The notes under the pieces were generated by a model. That model did no database searches and had not been told where the DNA came from. It saw nothing but the letters and a program-made list of their open reading frames with translations. A stretch of 16,939 nt of DNA. Origin: Saccoglossus kowalevskii. Lineage: Eukaryota; Hemichordata; Enteropneusta; Harrimaniidae. A program made the translations under genes and the position numbers. Position 1 is the stretch's first letter, and every line of letters starts with the position of its first letter. The stretch is from contig NW_003138321.1 of NCBI RefSeq assembly GCF_000003605.2, positions 209,030-225,968 of the forward strand. Direction: 5' to 3'. Below are positions 1 through 9,654 of this stretch, in pieces.

Positions 1-231
1 ATCTGATTTAATCTGACTAAAACCTGATATAGGTACGAGCGAATAGGCTCCAATTTTGTTTTTGCTTATTTATGAATAACCTAACTACCTTTGCGTTAAC
101 TATGGCATAGTTACAGCGACCAAGATATGATATATAAAAAACTTTCAAAAATCTAAAAATTAAAAAAACACAAAAAAACATGGAGCCTACACCTACATCA
201 AATGGAAAGAGTATTGTTTATGTTTATAATG

Positions 232-237
232 TTTATT
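232..237 (-). other. candidate LPGAT1 poly(A) signal
   Basis: TTTATT on the plus strand reads AATAAA on the minus strand, about 470 nt beyond the LPGAT1 stop. It is the first perfect AATAAA I find downstream of the gene. AATAAA is frequent by chance in AT-rich DNA. Confidence 0.35.
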
Positions 238-574
238 GGTTTTGTGTTCTCTGCTGCATGTTCAAAGTACATGATTTTTAAAAATATATTTCTCTGAAAT
301 TAAGTATTGCACGACAATACAGGAGTAAAACTATTAAGTAAAATGAGTATAGTCTCTATAAACCAGAGAATATAAACCATATATATATGTATGTCATGCT
401 AAAAAGATCAAAATACAGTAAGTAACTGTCTATAGGACCCACTGCACCTTTAAATAAACTGGTGCTCCTGTTTATCATTACATTAGATGACAAGAAAGTG
501 GTAATATGGTAAGCTCAAGTGTATACTAGACAAAACACAAACCACAAACATCAGGGGTGGACCATTAAAACTCC

Positions 575-587
575 GGGGGGGGGGGGG
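575..587. repeat. 13-base homopolymeric G tract
   Basis: Thirteen consecutive G residues in an AT-rich setting, in the 3' flank of LPGAT1. On the transcribed (minus) strand it would be C13. Its length is likely unstable in replication and uncertain in assembly. Confidence 0.95.
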
Positions 588-704
588 CAGAAATCTACAC
601 AGCAGCTGTGGCACTTAGATATTAACACAATTTCCATGATTCTGATATTGACACATCAAAGTTTTTTGCTGATATCATGTCATTTCTAGATTTTTATATT
701 ATGA

Positions 705-1114
705 CTATACAGGTAAGTAAAAACACAAATATGACAGGCCTGACTTTATAACCTGAATCCAAAGATAAACTGAGCATGCATAAAAGATATTGATCTTTAG
801 AAGCCACCAGAATGGTAATTTGATCTGCTGTGGTTTGATGGTATTGCAGTTCATATTTTGTGTGGGGAATTTCCCAGTTTTGTAGAAATGTAACAGTAAT
901 TCTTCCTTCTCCTCAAACCTTTGGTACAACCATCGCATTAAGCCATCTTCATCCACTGGTACATCATTTATTGGATAATATCGATAATGTACAACTGTTT
1001 GACAGGGTTCTCTCCAACCACACACCCATGTTTGAACATTCATCGGCTTGATATCTGGATAGCCTGGGTAGCCGATGGTCATATCAATTATCCATTTGAC
1101 CTGACGTTTAGTGA
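705..1114 (-). CDS. LPGAT1: LPGAT1 coding exon 5, C-terminus and stop
   Basis: The acceptor is ...tttttctctcag|TCACTAAA. The 410 nt encode residues 239-374 and a TAG stop at 707-705. It holds the family stretch [10 protein letters not shown], a VQTW segment, the [13 protein letters not shown] helix and a strongly hydrophobic end rich in W, L, I and Y that may be a second membrane-associated region. An ATG inside the exon at 1082 is residue 250 and is not a start. Confidence 0.94.
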
Positions 1115-4100
1115 CTGAGAGAAAAATTATATAAAAGGTTGTTATAGTACAAATTTGTTGCTGATCAGAATAAAAACATCCCTTGAATAAAAGTCAAATT
1201 GTGATTTTTATGTACACTGATGTTACTGAAATACACATTTTTGACAGCAATGCTACATAACTGGGTCAAATATCATCATCCCAGAAATCTTGTCTGGTCG
1301 ATATTAGCAACTACCTGATGGTAACTTTCATTGATATTTACAATTTGTTTTCCTCATGAATTATTCATTTATAATATTACAATACACTGACTTCTTGGAT
1401 TCCTTCTTGGGTTACAATAGAATTTCAGAATAAAATTGCAAAACAGAACAGAACAGAAATTGGATTCTTGACAAATGGCGTCCACCCACATTATGTCGTA
1501 ACATCAGCAATTGATGTCAACTGCCACCAATATGTTATTCATGGTAGACATTATGTAAGGTACATGATGCTGAACACACTGTTTTATTAATATTGACCTG
1601 TTAACTATGATTCTAATCATGAGGTTATTACAAGAATACAGCAAAGTATGCAAGAATGCAGTACAGTGATGGTATAGACTGACGCATAGCTGAGGTCAAT
1701 GTGATCCTGCACTGCCTGAGTCCATACTTTTAATTTGTGGTATTCTTGTGATAACCTTTTATTATACATGTTTCCTTGCTTATAATCATCATTTAGTGAG
1801 ATATAACAGTTCCAAATGCAGATGAAAAGTATTCAGATTGTTTGTGTTCAGTAATGTTATTCTATTTTCGCTGCTATGTAAATTATTGATGTGAACAAAA
1901 GTGTTCAAATGTATTATAAATATTACGCAAATTTTCCATATAAAAAAGATATTAGTGTCCAGAACACGTTTGAATATGTCTAAATGAATTTAAATGTTTT
2001 TACTGCCAGATGTACAATAATACAATATCTAAATAGTTAAAATAGTCTTACTGTTATCTCGGAATCCATTCTTCTTTGCCATATCGGGATAATGCCTGAG
2101 TGTATCCATTATAGTTTTCATAGCACCAAGGCGTGGGAGGGTTACATGCTCAAATACTGGCAATTTGTTTTTCTTTGCATACCTAAAACAATAACATCAA
2201 ATATAACACATCACCCTCTGACGCCATTGTGTAAATTTCATAAATCAGTTCACATATAAGCAAAGGTCGCCAGTGAATATGGGTTTATTCTTGAGAAAGA
2301 TGCAATTTCTCTCAAATTTCTCTCTCTTTTTTTAATAATTGAAACTTGGAGAGTGCTTATCCCATAAATAACAGAACATGTCATTTGATATGAGAAGAAA
2401 GACATACACTGATTGGAACTCAGTGATACTGCCTCAAATCAAGTGAAGGAATGCGGCTCTGTAGCAATGAAAAGAAAAATTGTGCATTTTATGACAGCAG
2501 TAGATGAGAAGCACACCAGTCGACACACAAAACACCCTAACAATGCTAAATGAACTGATCTATCATCATCTCCTAAGCTTGTAGGCTTGTGCTGTAATTT
2601 ACCAACATGAAATTATGTATGCAGACTAGAAAAAACTTGAAACTTGAATAATAAAAACTTTATTACACTACCGAACCATCAGCGGTTCAGTATGGTAAAT
2701 AAAAAAGTATTACAAGATTAAGACAATTACAATCAATACAATACAATAATAGAAAATAAAATAAAATAATATGCATCACTTGCCATACGCCTATACAAGG
2801 TCGTTTGTTGAGAGGAACATAACATGGCATCATGAACAGTATCTACCTTTATTATTTTACAATTGTACATAAAAACATGGTCGAGATGATGATGCAAGAG
2901 AGGCTTTATACTATGATGTAGCAGTTTTCATGTGACTGGTAAAACATCACTGAGCTTTTGTAACAACGCACTTTACTTACTTTTGGTTGCCTGCTCTTCT
3001 TTTTCTTAGAAATCCCCCTTCTGGAAAGAGGATAAGCCATTTTCTATACCTTGTCCAATATGTACTCATTAAATGGTTCCTGAGTAATTTCACTTGCTGA
3101 TCTCTATATTGTTTACCCTACAAGACATAATTGCATGGACCATCTAAAACAAAGGTGACTAATGTTATTATTACACGGTTATGAAGAAAAGGTTGTTGCT
3201 TCCCGATCATGTTTTCCCCTGTAACATTGTCAGCAGTATTTCTTTTTACATTGTTGGAAGTTTGAACGATTTAAGAACCTTGTTACAGGGGTTTTAAAAA
3301 TAGTGTTTCGATTAAGTACTAGGCAGTATACAGAATGAAGTATAGGCTATTGCTACATAACACCATAACTGCCTTATTTATTGCAACATAATACAGCACT
3401 TATACATATTGCTACATTGTGACAGTACCTTGGTACAATCAACACTTTCTGCCAAATTCACTCGTATTCCTAGCACTGAACAGCACACATCGAATATTAC
3501 CCAAACAACTACACAGCCTAATAATACACATCGACTAATTCGTGATGTTCTAAGATTTCAATACACGGAGTCCCAATTAACGAATGTCCGTATTTATGAT
3601 TAGGAACCAAAACATTGAAGTCACTTTCATCCATGTATTTTAAACGATGCAGATCTACAACACGCATTTCATCAATAAATTCTCGAGTGTAAATCATATT
3701 TCGTTCGGTGAATCTTTCTGCGGCTGGAGTATTTAATCTCTTCCATGTCCAGTCTCTACCTGTAAATCTGTGGCGAACGGCGTTGAAAAGCGTAAACACA
3801 CACACATTTGTTGCCGATACTTCTTGAAGTCTCTCCTGCATCTCACAATAAGTGCTTGATGGCCTATCTGCTTTAAGAGGTTCAAAAAATTTTAAATCTC
3901 CATGCGGTAATTTGGTGGGTCTCCCCCTATTCAGGACAGGATTTCAAATGATAATTCTTCAGATTTAGAAGAACAATATGTAATGACAAATACCTGTTGT
4001 ATAAAGAAGTCCCCATGGATATAGGAAACTGTTCCAAAAGGTGCACATAGAAATAGTTTATCCATTAACCACATAACTTGTGATAAAACTTTTCCTTTGT

Positions 4101-6806
4101 GTTGTAGACATGTCATCAATGTTAGAACATCACCAGTTGATTGATGATTCACCATAATCACTGCCTCATCATCTTGGATGGCACTAATGTCCATACCAGT
4201 CTCAAATACTGTAAATCAAAATAAATAATTATATTATTCAGTTTTGAATTGCTTCAATATTACTGCCCTCACATTTGATATAGTGTGTGATACAGATGTG
4301 TGACTGATGTACATTTGTATGTGGATCATTCAATATTGGGGTACCGGTACTACTATTCATTATGTGTATTATATTATATGTATTTTTTTACTAAATACCT
4401 GAGTAGATTATATGTATATTCACGAAGCAACCCTCATGTATACATATATAAACTATATATAGACAGATTTATTGTACATGCAATGATCAAAATTGTTTAA
4501 TTTATACAGGGATTAAAGAGCATTGCTGATGTGTTTAATATTTTACAGGATGCCCAAAAGTAATTAAAGTACAGGTCAAAAACACATAATAATATATGGC
4601 ATTTTAGACATTGTTATTATTTTTGATATTACAATGCATTTGATAATAAATTGATAATTCATTCAATTGCTAAATTAAAAATTAATGACACCATTAAAAA
4701 CATCTGTTCAGCAACATCTAAGGAATTCATTTATTTTCATAATTTAATACTTTAAATGATATTATTCTATAATTGTTAATGTACTTGTGGTGGTTACTAC
4801 CAAAGTTGTTGGTATCATAATTCAGCATTACGAAGTCTTGCTTTGCATTATTGCTATAATTGTTATTTTGATAATACTGAAACTTTACTGAAGTGATTGC
4901 TATACCTAAAAGTTTGATTTATGTTTTTAATATTGATATAAATATTAATAATTTCCATCATAACAACAGTGCTAGCCAAAAATTGTTTTCATAATTAGGA
5001 AATGTACATGTGTACAATGATATAATAGCAATTGATGAGTTTTCACACAACAGTCTGCATGCTTGGCATGTTAAAATGGTGGACAGAAGTTTTAGCCACA
5101 ATTTGCCACCCCAGGAGTTTTGGCCACACACTTGTTTAATATCTTATCAATTATATGTATTTACTAATAACTTGAACGTTGCAAGAAAAACCTTTTTCTA
5201 ATTATTCAGTTTAACATGTAGGTTGCAAGTATTGCTTAATTATATTTATTTACTAAAAACTCGTACATTACAGGTACAGTGTTTTTATTTGTTATGTATG
5301 CATAAACACATCAATGTTTCAATTTCATATACACATTACATTTTGTAATTGTATCAATTGTTCATACTTATCACTGTCTAGTATTTTATATTACCCCGGT
5401 AAATAAAAATGAATATGCTGTACTTGAATCGTATTTAAGTTATTATCATCAGTCACTTTTGCAAAATGTTAAAATTATGATTGTCACAATGTAAATATGG
5501 CATACATATAATATACAAGTTATTGAAATAAATATAATTAAGCTGTAGCTGCAACTCATGACTTGTTAGTAAATAAATAAAAATCTGTTGTACTTGTATT
5601 GTACGAAAGTAAATTTATATAACGATAAAAACTTAATCAATAAGATAAAACATGTACCGGTATGTAGCCAAAACTATAAAACATTAAAATATAGTAAATA
5701 CGTGTGTACCAGACTTACAACACCACATGCAATCTCATATGGCTATATTTATTCAAAATTTGAATTTATATATTTGTACTGCAAATTTCATGTTATCTTT
5801 AAACATATCGTTGTGTAAGACATTAGTGGCGTTCACATCACAGATCTTGGCATGTGCCAATAATCAAAGCCGAGTTGGCACATACCAAAAAAACTTGATC
5901 CCATTTCAAATAAGAAGTTAAGAACTCGACACATGCTGATATTGACATGAATAAACAAAAAATAGGTGTATGAGGGTGCAACTTTGAGTGGGTCCTAATT
6001 AATGTGAGTGCAACTTATTAATCTCTCTGCATACACAAATATTGAACACATACCGAGATCCTTTGAATATACATGTAGCTATTGTTTGTAATAAGAAATA
6101 TTTCATAGACTCTATTGTCAATTTTTGTTGAATTGAGTGACAGTGACTTAGCATATCTGATTACAAGCAACATTACATGTACATCAAAAGAAATGCCTCA
6201 TAGTTTTTAACTATAGAGTCTATGTAAAATAAAAAAGAATAGATGATGTAATGCCATGTACCAATAAAGAGAATAGATGCTATAATACCATTTATCACAT
6301 GACCATCCAGGGCCGAAACATCCATGGCCTTAATGTTAAATTAGCATATGATTTGAAAGCATAGTTCTTTTAAATACTGATTTCTCTGACATTTTTACAC
6401 TCCTTGTTGGTCATGAGATAAAAAGATATCACTTATTTGTGGAGCTGGCTAATACTCGTAACATCATGGGTTTTATTACCCGATTACTGACTAGCCATGG
6501 TGTCACTCGTACCAACCTGCTCTATGAACAAGTGATATCATATACTGGCAAGCAATGAAATGAGAGATAGATACCTGTATAATTTGCTGACCATCCCCAA
6601 GCTGCCACGTTAGTTAGAAGCCATTTGAAGAGTTTCCCTTCAATCGTCCAATACAGCTTAGGGTGAGACCACCTCAATGGCATTAGTAGTAGTAGATAGC
6701 AGAAGTAAGCTAACACATAGATATGTTGTGCAGTGATTAAGGTGCAGCGGATGATAACTTTAATTACCAGCAACAAAGACATAACTAAATGCTGTATTTT
6801 AGACAT
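705..6806 (-). CDS. LPGAT1: LPGAT1-type lysophospholipid acyltransferase, five coding exons, complete
   Basis: Joining minus-strand segments 6806-6575, 4208-3994, 3117-2981, 2182-2052 and 1114-705 gives 1125 nt: 374 codons and a TAG stop, with no frame break. All four introns are GT-AG, in phases 1, 0, 2 and 1. Visible features are a hydrophobic N-terminus (residues 7-45, membrane anchor), the catalytic NHx4D motif (98-104, NHQSTGD), GDFFI (143-147), FPEGG (180-184), an LPR motif (210-212) and a hydrophobic C-terminal tail (about 338-374). The arrangement and many segments match vertebrate LPGAT1 as I remember it (about 370 residues). Family knowledge: ER membrane enzymes of the PlsC/LPLAT superfamily that transfer acyl groups from acyl-CoA to lysophospholipids; LPGAT1 was first described for lysophosphatidylglycerol and later as an sn-1 remodelling enzyme. 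The ATG at 6806 is the first after an in-frame stop (6884-6882). The exact substrate is inferred, not shown. Confidence 0.95.
1115..2051 (-). other. LPGAT1 intron 4
   Basis: A 937-bp GT-AG intron in phase 1. No coding potential is seen. It contains the fold-back element at 1623-1756 and a short ACAGA-type repeat near 1440-1458. Confidence 0.9.
1623..1756. repeat. fold-back (imperfect inverted repeat) element in intron 4
   Basis: The left arm GGTTATTACAAGAATAC (1623-1639) pairs with the right arm at 1740-1756 with one mismatch. Similarity continues inward with gaps (GTATG...GCAGT on both arms), so most of the 134 bp can fold into one imperfect hairpin. This looks like an old MITE or fold-back insertion. 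No transposase and no clear target duplication are seen. Confidence 0.6.
2052..2182 (-). CDS. LPGAT1: LPGAT1 coding exon 4 (LPR motif)
   Basis: Also too short to stand out as an isolated frame. The acceptor is ...attgttttag|GTATGC and the donor GATAACA|GTAAGA. The 131 nt complete codon 195 and continue to residue 238 plus one base. It encodes the AKKNKLP segment and the VTLPRLGA motif, which follow FPEGG at the expected spacing. Confidence 0.92.
2183..2980 (-). other. LPGAT1 intron 3
   Basis: A 798-bp GT-AG intron in phase 2 with no coding potential. Around 2640-2780 it holds A-rich text with back-to-back AATAAA/TTTATT words, a small hairpin (ACCGAACC...GGTTCAGT, about 2672-2690) and short CAATA- and AAAAT-type runs. 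This could be the tail of an old retroelement, but I cannot assign a family. Confidence 0.85.
2981..3117 (-). CDS. LPGAT1: LPGAT1 coding exon 3 (FPEGG motif)
   Basis: This exon is short and has no start codon of its own, so a simple open-frame search misses it. The acceptor is ...tgtcttgtag|GGTAAA and the donor CAAAA|GTAAGT. The 137 nt encode residues 150-194 and two bases of codon 195. It begins GKQYRDQQ and carries [11 protein letters not shown], the motif linked to acyl-acceptor phosphate binding in this superfamily. Confidence 0.93.
3216..3291. repeat. short inverted repeat, 11-bp perfect arms
   Basis: CCCCTGTAACA (3216-3226) and its exact reverse complement TGTTACAGGGG (3281-3291) enclose 54 bp. 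It lies in intron 2, beyond the 3' end of the transposase fossil. It could be a small non-autonomous element or a leftover terminal repeat. No target duplication is evident. Confidence 0.6.
3518..3943 (-). pseudogene. truncated IS630/Tc1-mariner-type transposase remnant
   Basis: A minus-strand frame of about 141 codons opens after a TGA (3946-3944) and stops at 3520-3518. It begins with a basic NRGRPTKLP linker, then a TYCEMQERL-like helix segment. The later part contains [21 protein letters not shown] and [13 protein letters not shown]. The MDES Asp fits the first acidic residue of a DDE_3-type catalytic core, and the YGHS...G..C.E text is typical of IS630-like elements in aquatic invertebrates as I recall them. 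The N-terminal DNA-binding half and the later D and E/D residues are missing in this frame; beyond the stop only a faint match in another frame is seen. No ATG before 3841 was found. It is same-sense with LPGAT1 and almost certainly dead. Confidence 0.78.
3994..4208 (-). CDS. LPGAT1: LPGAT1 coding exon 2 (NHx4D catalytic motif)
   Basis: The acceptor ends ...gatttacag before TATTTGAG, and the donor is CAACAG|GTATTT. The 215 nt complete codon 78 and run to residue 149. This exon holds the acyltransferase motif NHQSTGD (His and Asp at residues 99 and 104, the proposed catalytic pair of the superfamily), the MWLMD stretch and HGDFFI. Frame and phase agree with both neighbours. Confidence 0.94.
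6104..6224. repeat. inverted repeat with perfect 12-bp arms
   Basis: CATAGACTCTAT (6104-6115) and ATAGAGTCTATG (6213-6224) are exact reverse complements separated by 97 bp, within intron 1. This could be a small MITE end pair. No convincing target duplication is visible. Confidence 0.55.
6236..6294. repeat. two-copy direct repeat, 34-bp period
   Basis: AGAATAGATGATGTAATGCC at 6236 recurs as AGAATAGATGCTATAATACC 34 bp later, with three mismatches over 20 bases. It directly follows the 6104-6224 inverted repeat. Confidence 0.6.
6575..6806 (-). CDS. LPGAT1: LPGAT1 coding exon 1
   Basis: Encodes residues 1-77 and the first base of codon 78. It contains the N-terminal membrane segment, then the family-typical [10 protein letters not shown] and WGW stretch. 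The donor reads ACAG|GTATCT. The frame is open further upstream to 6881 but has no ATG there, so part of the 5' UTR is probably contiguous with this exon. Confidence 0.92.
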
Positions 6807-7281
6807 GATTAATGTTTCCTCCACATATATTTTATGAACCAAGTTAATGATGACGATGATAATGAAGAAATGTCTATGTAATCACATCACCTTTGTAACA
6901 GTCTCTTCATACATCACTTTTATCACATGTATATCTCAAAAGCTGTTGTACCTAGAATGGAAACATAATTTTGATATTTGTATCTCTTGATTCCAGCAAC
7001 ATTTAGGCAGCCATGACTTGGGATGTGATATTGAACACAATAAAGATTATATTCTATTTTTTTCTATATAACTCTATCAGGTGTGTTTGTGATATATCGA
7101 TATGAACAGAGAAACACATGGAGGTTAATTAGACTTTACAATTATTTTTCAAGACAACTGCTTCCCGTAATGAAGTCTAGCAACAGAGACTGAGCTGTAA
7201 GCAGTTGCTAAGAATAAACGCCAGCAAAGCCCTACCGGTATGGCACATGCTATGGATCACACCCACAAAGAAATACTAAGG

Positions 7282-7493
7282 TACTGTAGAATACTTTATT
7301 TTCGGTTGGAATTTATTTTCGCTATTTTTGGTGAAGGGATGATTCCGTGAAAATAAAATCCAGCGAATATACTTTTTTTTCTATATTTCACATTAAACTC
7401 ATCAAAAATCAGTGAAAATAAATTCCAAGCAAAACGCCCCAAAAGCCTTTTCAGCGAAAATTAATTCCAGCGAAAATAAAGTATTCCACAGTA
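7282..7493. mobile_element. MITE with about 41-bp terminal inverted repeats
   Basis: The left end (7282-7323, starting TACTGTAGAATACTTTATTT) and the right end (7453-7493, ending AAAGTATTCCACAGTA) are near-perfect reverse complements over about 41 bp, with a few mismatches and one indel. The 212-bp element has no coding capacity. If the outer TA on each side is the target duplication, the element proper starts CTGTAGAATAC and ends GTATTCCACAG, fitting a Tc1/mariner-type (TA-inserting) non-autonomous element. Internal blocks repeat the AAAATAAATTCCA theme in both orientations. Confidence 0.85.
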
Positions 7494-7617
7494 TAAAACT
7501 AGAAAAGCTAGGGACACGCCTGCAATGAAATACAAAAGCATAAACATTTGCTAAGAACACACACACATAATAAAGTATGGTGAATACCTTGACTATCAGT
7601 ATTTACCGGGCTTCACA

Positions 7618-7757
7618 GCTAGTATCAGAAGTATTGAGACAGCCAATGTGCAAACTCGCTAGCAAGATTCAAAAGCCAACTGTTTAGTCAAAATCCAGTT
7701 AGCCAATTCACTAGTGAGTTTGAAAATTGACTGCCCCAATACTTCTGAGACTGGCTT
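7618..7757. mobile_element. fold-back / MITE-like hairpin element
   Basis: The left arm at about 7618-7662 (containing TCAGAAGTATTGAGACAGCC and CAAACTCGCTAG) pairs with the right arm at 7711-7757 (containing CTAGTGAGTTTG and CCAATACTTCTGAGACTGGC). Arms of about 45 bp match at most positions, and the inner sequence (GCCAACTG / CAGTTAGC) extends the pairing. No transposase and no certain target duplication are seen. It sits 125 bp from the 7282-7493 MITE. Confidence 0.75.
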
Positions 7758-7793
7758 TAATATCATGCTTTTTCAAAAGTTAAAATAATACGG

Positions 7794-7841
7794 TATTTGT
7801 GTCGTTGGCCTTGTCAATATTTGTGTCGCTGGTATTGACAT
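7794..7841. repeat. 24-bp tandem duplication
   Basis: TATTTGTGTCGTTGG (7794) recurs as TATTTGTGTCGCTGG (7818), with a diverging tail; a third, weaker partial copy may follow. It is a local duplication of unknown role. Confidence 0.6.
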
Positions 7842-9654
7842 TGGCTTTGTTAATAGGCCTACCGACATTGTAACTCTTTATTTCCAGCATAACCATATTA
7901 ATAAATCATATTTAGGCATATCAATGAGGTCACATGACCATACCACGCAAACCTTAACAAGTATATAGGCTAATGACCTATGGCTCAACAGTTCTGCATA
8001 AGCTACTGCCAAAACTAATAATGAGCTAATCATATCGCACTGTAAAACAATTTTGCACTGGCACTCAATTCCTCTATTTCGATGCTTTGAGCAATTTCAT
8101 TGGGTTTTAAGGTCACAAACTAGGCAGGAAAACAACAAGTTCTATTGTTATTTTACACGTTCACGTAGATTTAATTTAGTTATTGGTGAAAATAGTGAAA
8201 TTAAAACCAGCATATAATTAATGCATTTACAGTAATTAATTTTGTAAAACAACAAAGCATAACAATAGAAAGTACCAATTGCCACTATTGGAGGCTAATT
8301 GAGCTCTATTGTTCATTTCAGCCCCAGCTTTTATAGAGAATTATAGAGTAGGAGCCTCTATGCTTTGGGAAGAACCCAGTAATCTTCTTGAAATACACAA
8401 ATTACCTACAAGAGCAGCAGTACTTACATATCAAATAAATTTTGGCTGATTGAAAAAATAGCATGTTTTGCCATCCTGAATAAACAAATTTGAGAGGTCA
8501 ATCTTATGTGCATTGGTAACTTTATCACAGCTTTATTGAACAAATACTGGTAATTTTATTTGAGCAGAAATGTACAATATAGTTGAGATGTTTGTCTATG
8601 TTCAATTTTTTGCAACTCTCACATAAACATAACAAAATTGTCCCCAAATATCCCGAAACAAAAACAGAATGTATGTGTGCATGTGGGGTGGGATGGGCAT
8701 TGGTGGGGGTGGTGTATGACCAGTGCAATTTTATTTCAGTGTTGCTCCCTAGAAAGATAGCATGAAATTTACATAACAATATGTTATGTTAATATCCTCT
8801 ATTGTACTCTGTATAACTATTGTTATGCTAAATTGGTTCTATTAAACAGTTGGAAACCCTATTTGCTCCAGGGAGAAACCTGGTTGTATGTACACATTTT
8901 TATTTTTCCTGCATGCCCTTTTTTTTTCTCTCGGCTGTCCAGCTTACAATTTTTTTCTAACAAATCTGGCCTTCCCCCATGATTTTAAATTGTTCACCCC
9001 TAATACTACCAGCACATACCATTGGAATTACATTCAACTTGCACAGATGAGATTAAATCTTGTTTTAGATAATTTGTTGTGATTAACACTCATCTTCACT
9101 TTCCTACATACAATAAAAATTTTCTATTTAAAACAAAAAATCATTGTTCAGTAAATAACACATTATGCGAGAGTCTATTTAATGCATGTGGGAATCATTT
9201 TAGTGCATTACACGAAAACAAATATATTAAAATATAATAGTAATAAATCGGAAATATAAATGTTATATACGACTAAGATAACATATTCTTAGAAAAGACA
9301 AGACATTGTTAATCATAATAACTGTTATTTTCAAAACGTCGATGACCGGAAGCGTGATCATGGATGTTCATTTTTAATTTTATTTTTTAATCTACATGGA
9401 TGAGGAATGTACGAATATTAACTACGGGTAATTAATTGACGCATCGGAAATATGGGCAATAATTTCCAAATCATCAGACAAAATGGAAAGTACCGGTAGA
9501 TTTTTTTCTATTTTTTTTAATAATAATGAAAACTGCAGCAGACAGATATCACAGCACCGCTATTCAACCGAATCTTTACCGTCGCACACCAACGCGTATC
9601 TTGACTGTAATACAAGCAACCATAATGTCAGGAGATATTGTGAAGATACCTCAC

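Larger units (their letters stand above)
1..704. other. 3' flank and probable 3' UTR of LPGAT1
   Basis: No coding sequence is seen on either strand. It is AT-rich and lies just beyond the LPGAT1 stop, so its right part should be 3' UTR. It holds the poly(A) signal candidate at 232-237 and a 13-base G run at 575-587 inside repeat-looking text (GGGGTGGACCATT just before it). The transcript end cannot be fixed from sequence alone. Confidence 0.5.
3118..3993 (-). other. LPGAT1 intron 2, carrying a transposon remnant
   Basis: An 876-bp GT-AG intron in phase 0. About half of it is a decayed transposase frame (3518-3943) that starts only 50 nt after the donor. An 11-bp perfect inverted repeat lies at 3216-3291. 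The intron boundaries are fixed by exon reading frames on both sides. Confidence 0.9.
4209..6574 (-). other. LPGAT1 intron 1 (2.4 kb, AT-rich)
   Basis: A GT-AG intron in phase 1 with no coding evidence on either strand; the short open frames here show no domain or motif. It contains degenerate 89-bp-spaced repeats near 5149 and 5238, two TACCGGTA palindromes (4342, 5655), a 12-bp perfect inverted repeat (6104-6224) and a 34-bp-period duplication (6236-6294). Confidence 0.88.
6807..9650. other. intergenic or 5'-untranslated region between LPGAT1 and the shared-promoter candidate
   Basis: No convincing coding sequence is seen in 2.8 kb. Open frames are short, low-complexity and without motifs. 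If LPGAT1 has an untranslated first exon near 9655, most of this span is its first intron; a plausible acceptor (TTCCATTCTAG) lies at 6953-6952. The region contains the MITE at 7282-7493, the fold-back at 7618-7757, a 24-bp tandem at 7794-7841, a perfect 8-bp-arm palindrome at 8771-8789 and two TACCGGTA words. Confidence 0.6.

Noticed and set aside
3409-3603. 64-codon plus-strand frame
   Set aside because: Partly antisense to the transposase remnant; no motif.
6807-6842. Extension of LPGAT1 to a TTG at 6842
   Set aside because: Animal genes normally start at ATG. The first in-frame ATG is 6806, and the N-terminus from there aligns with LPGAT1 length.
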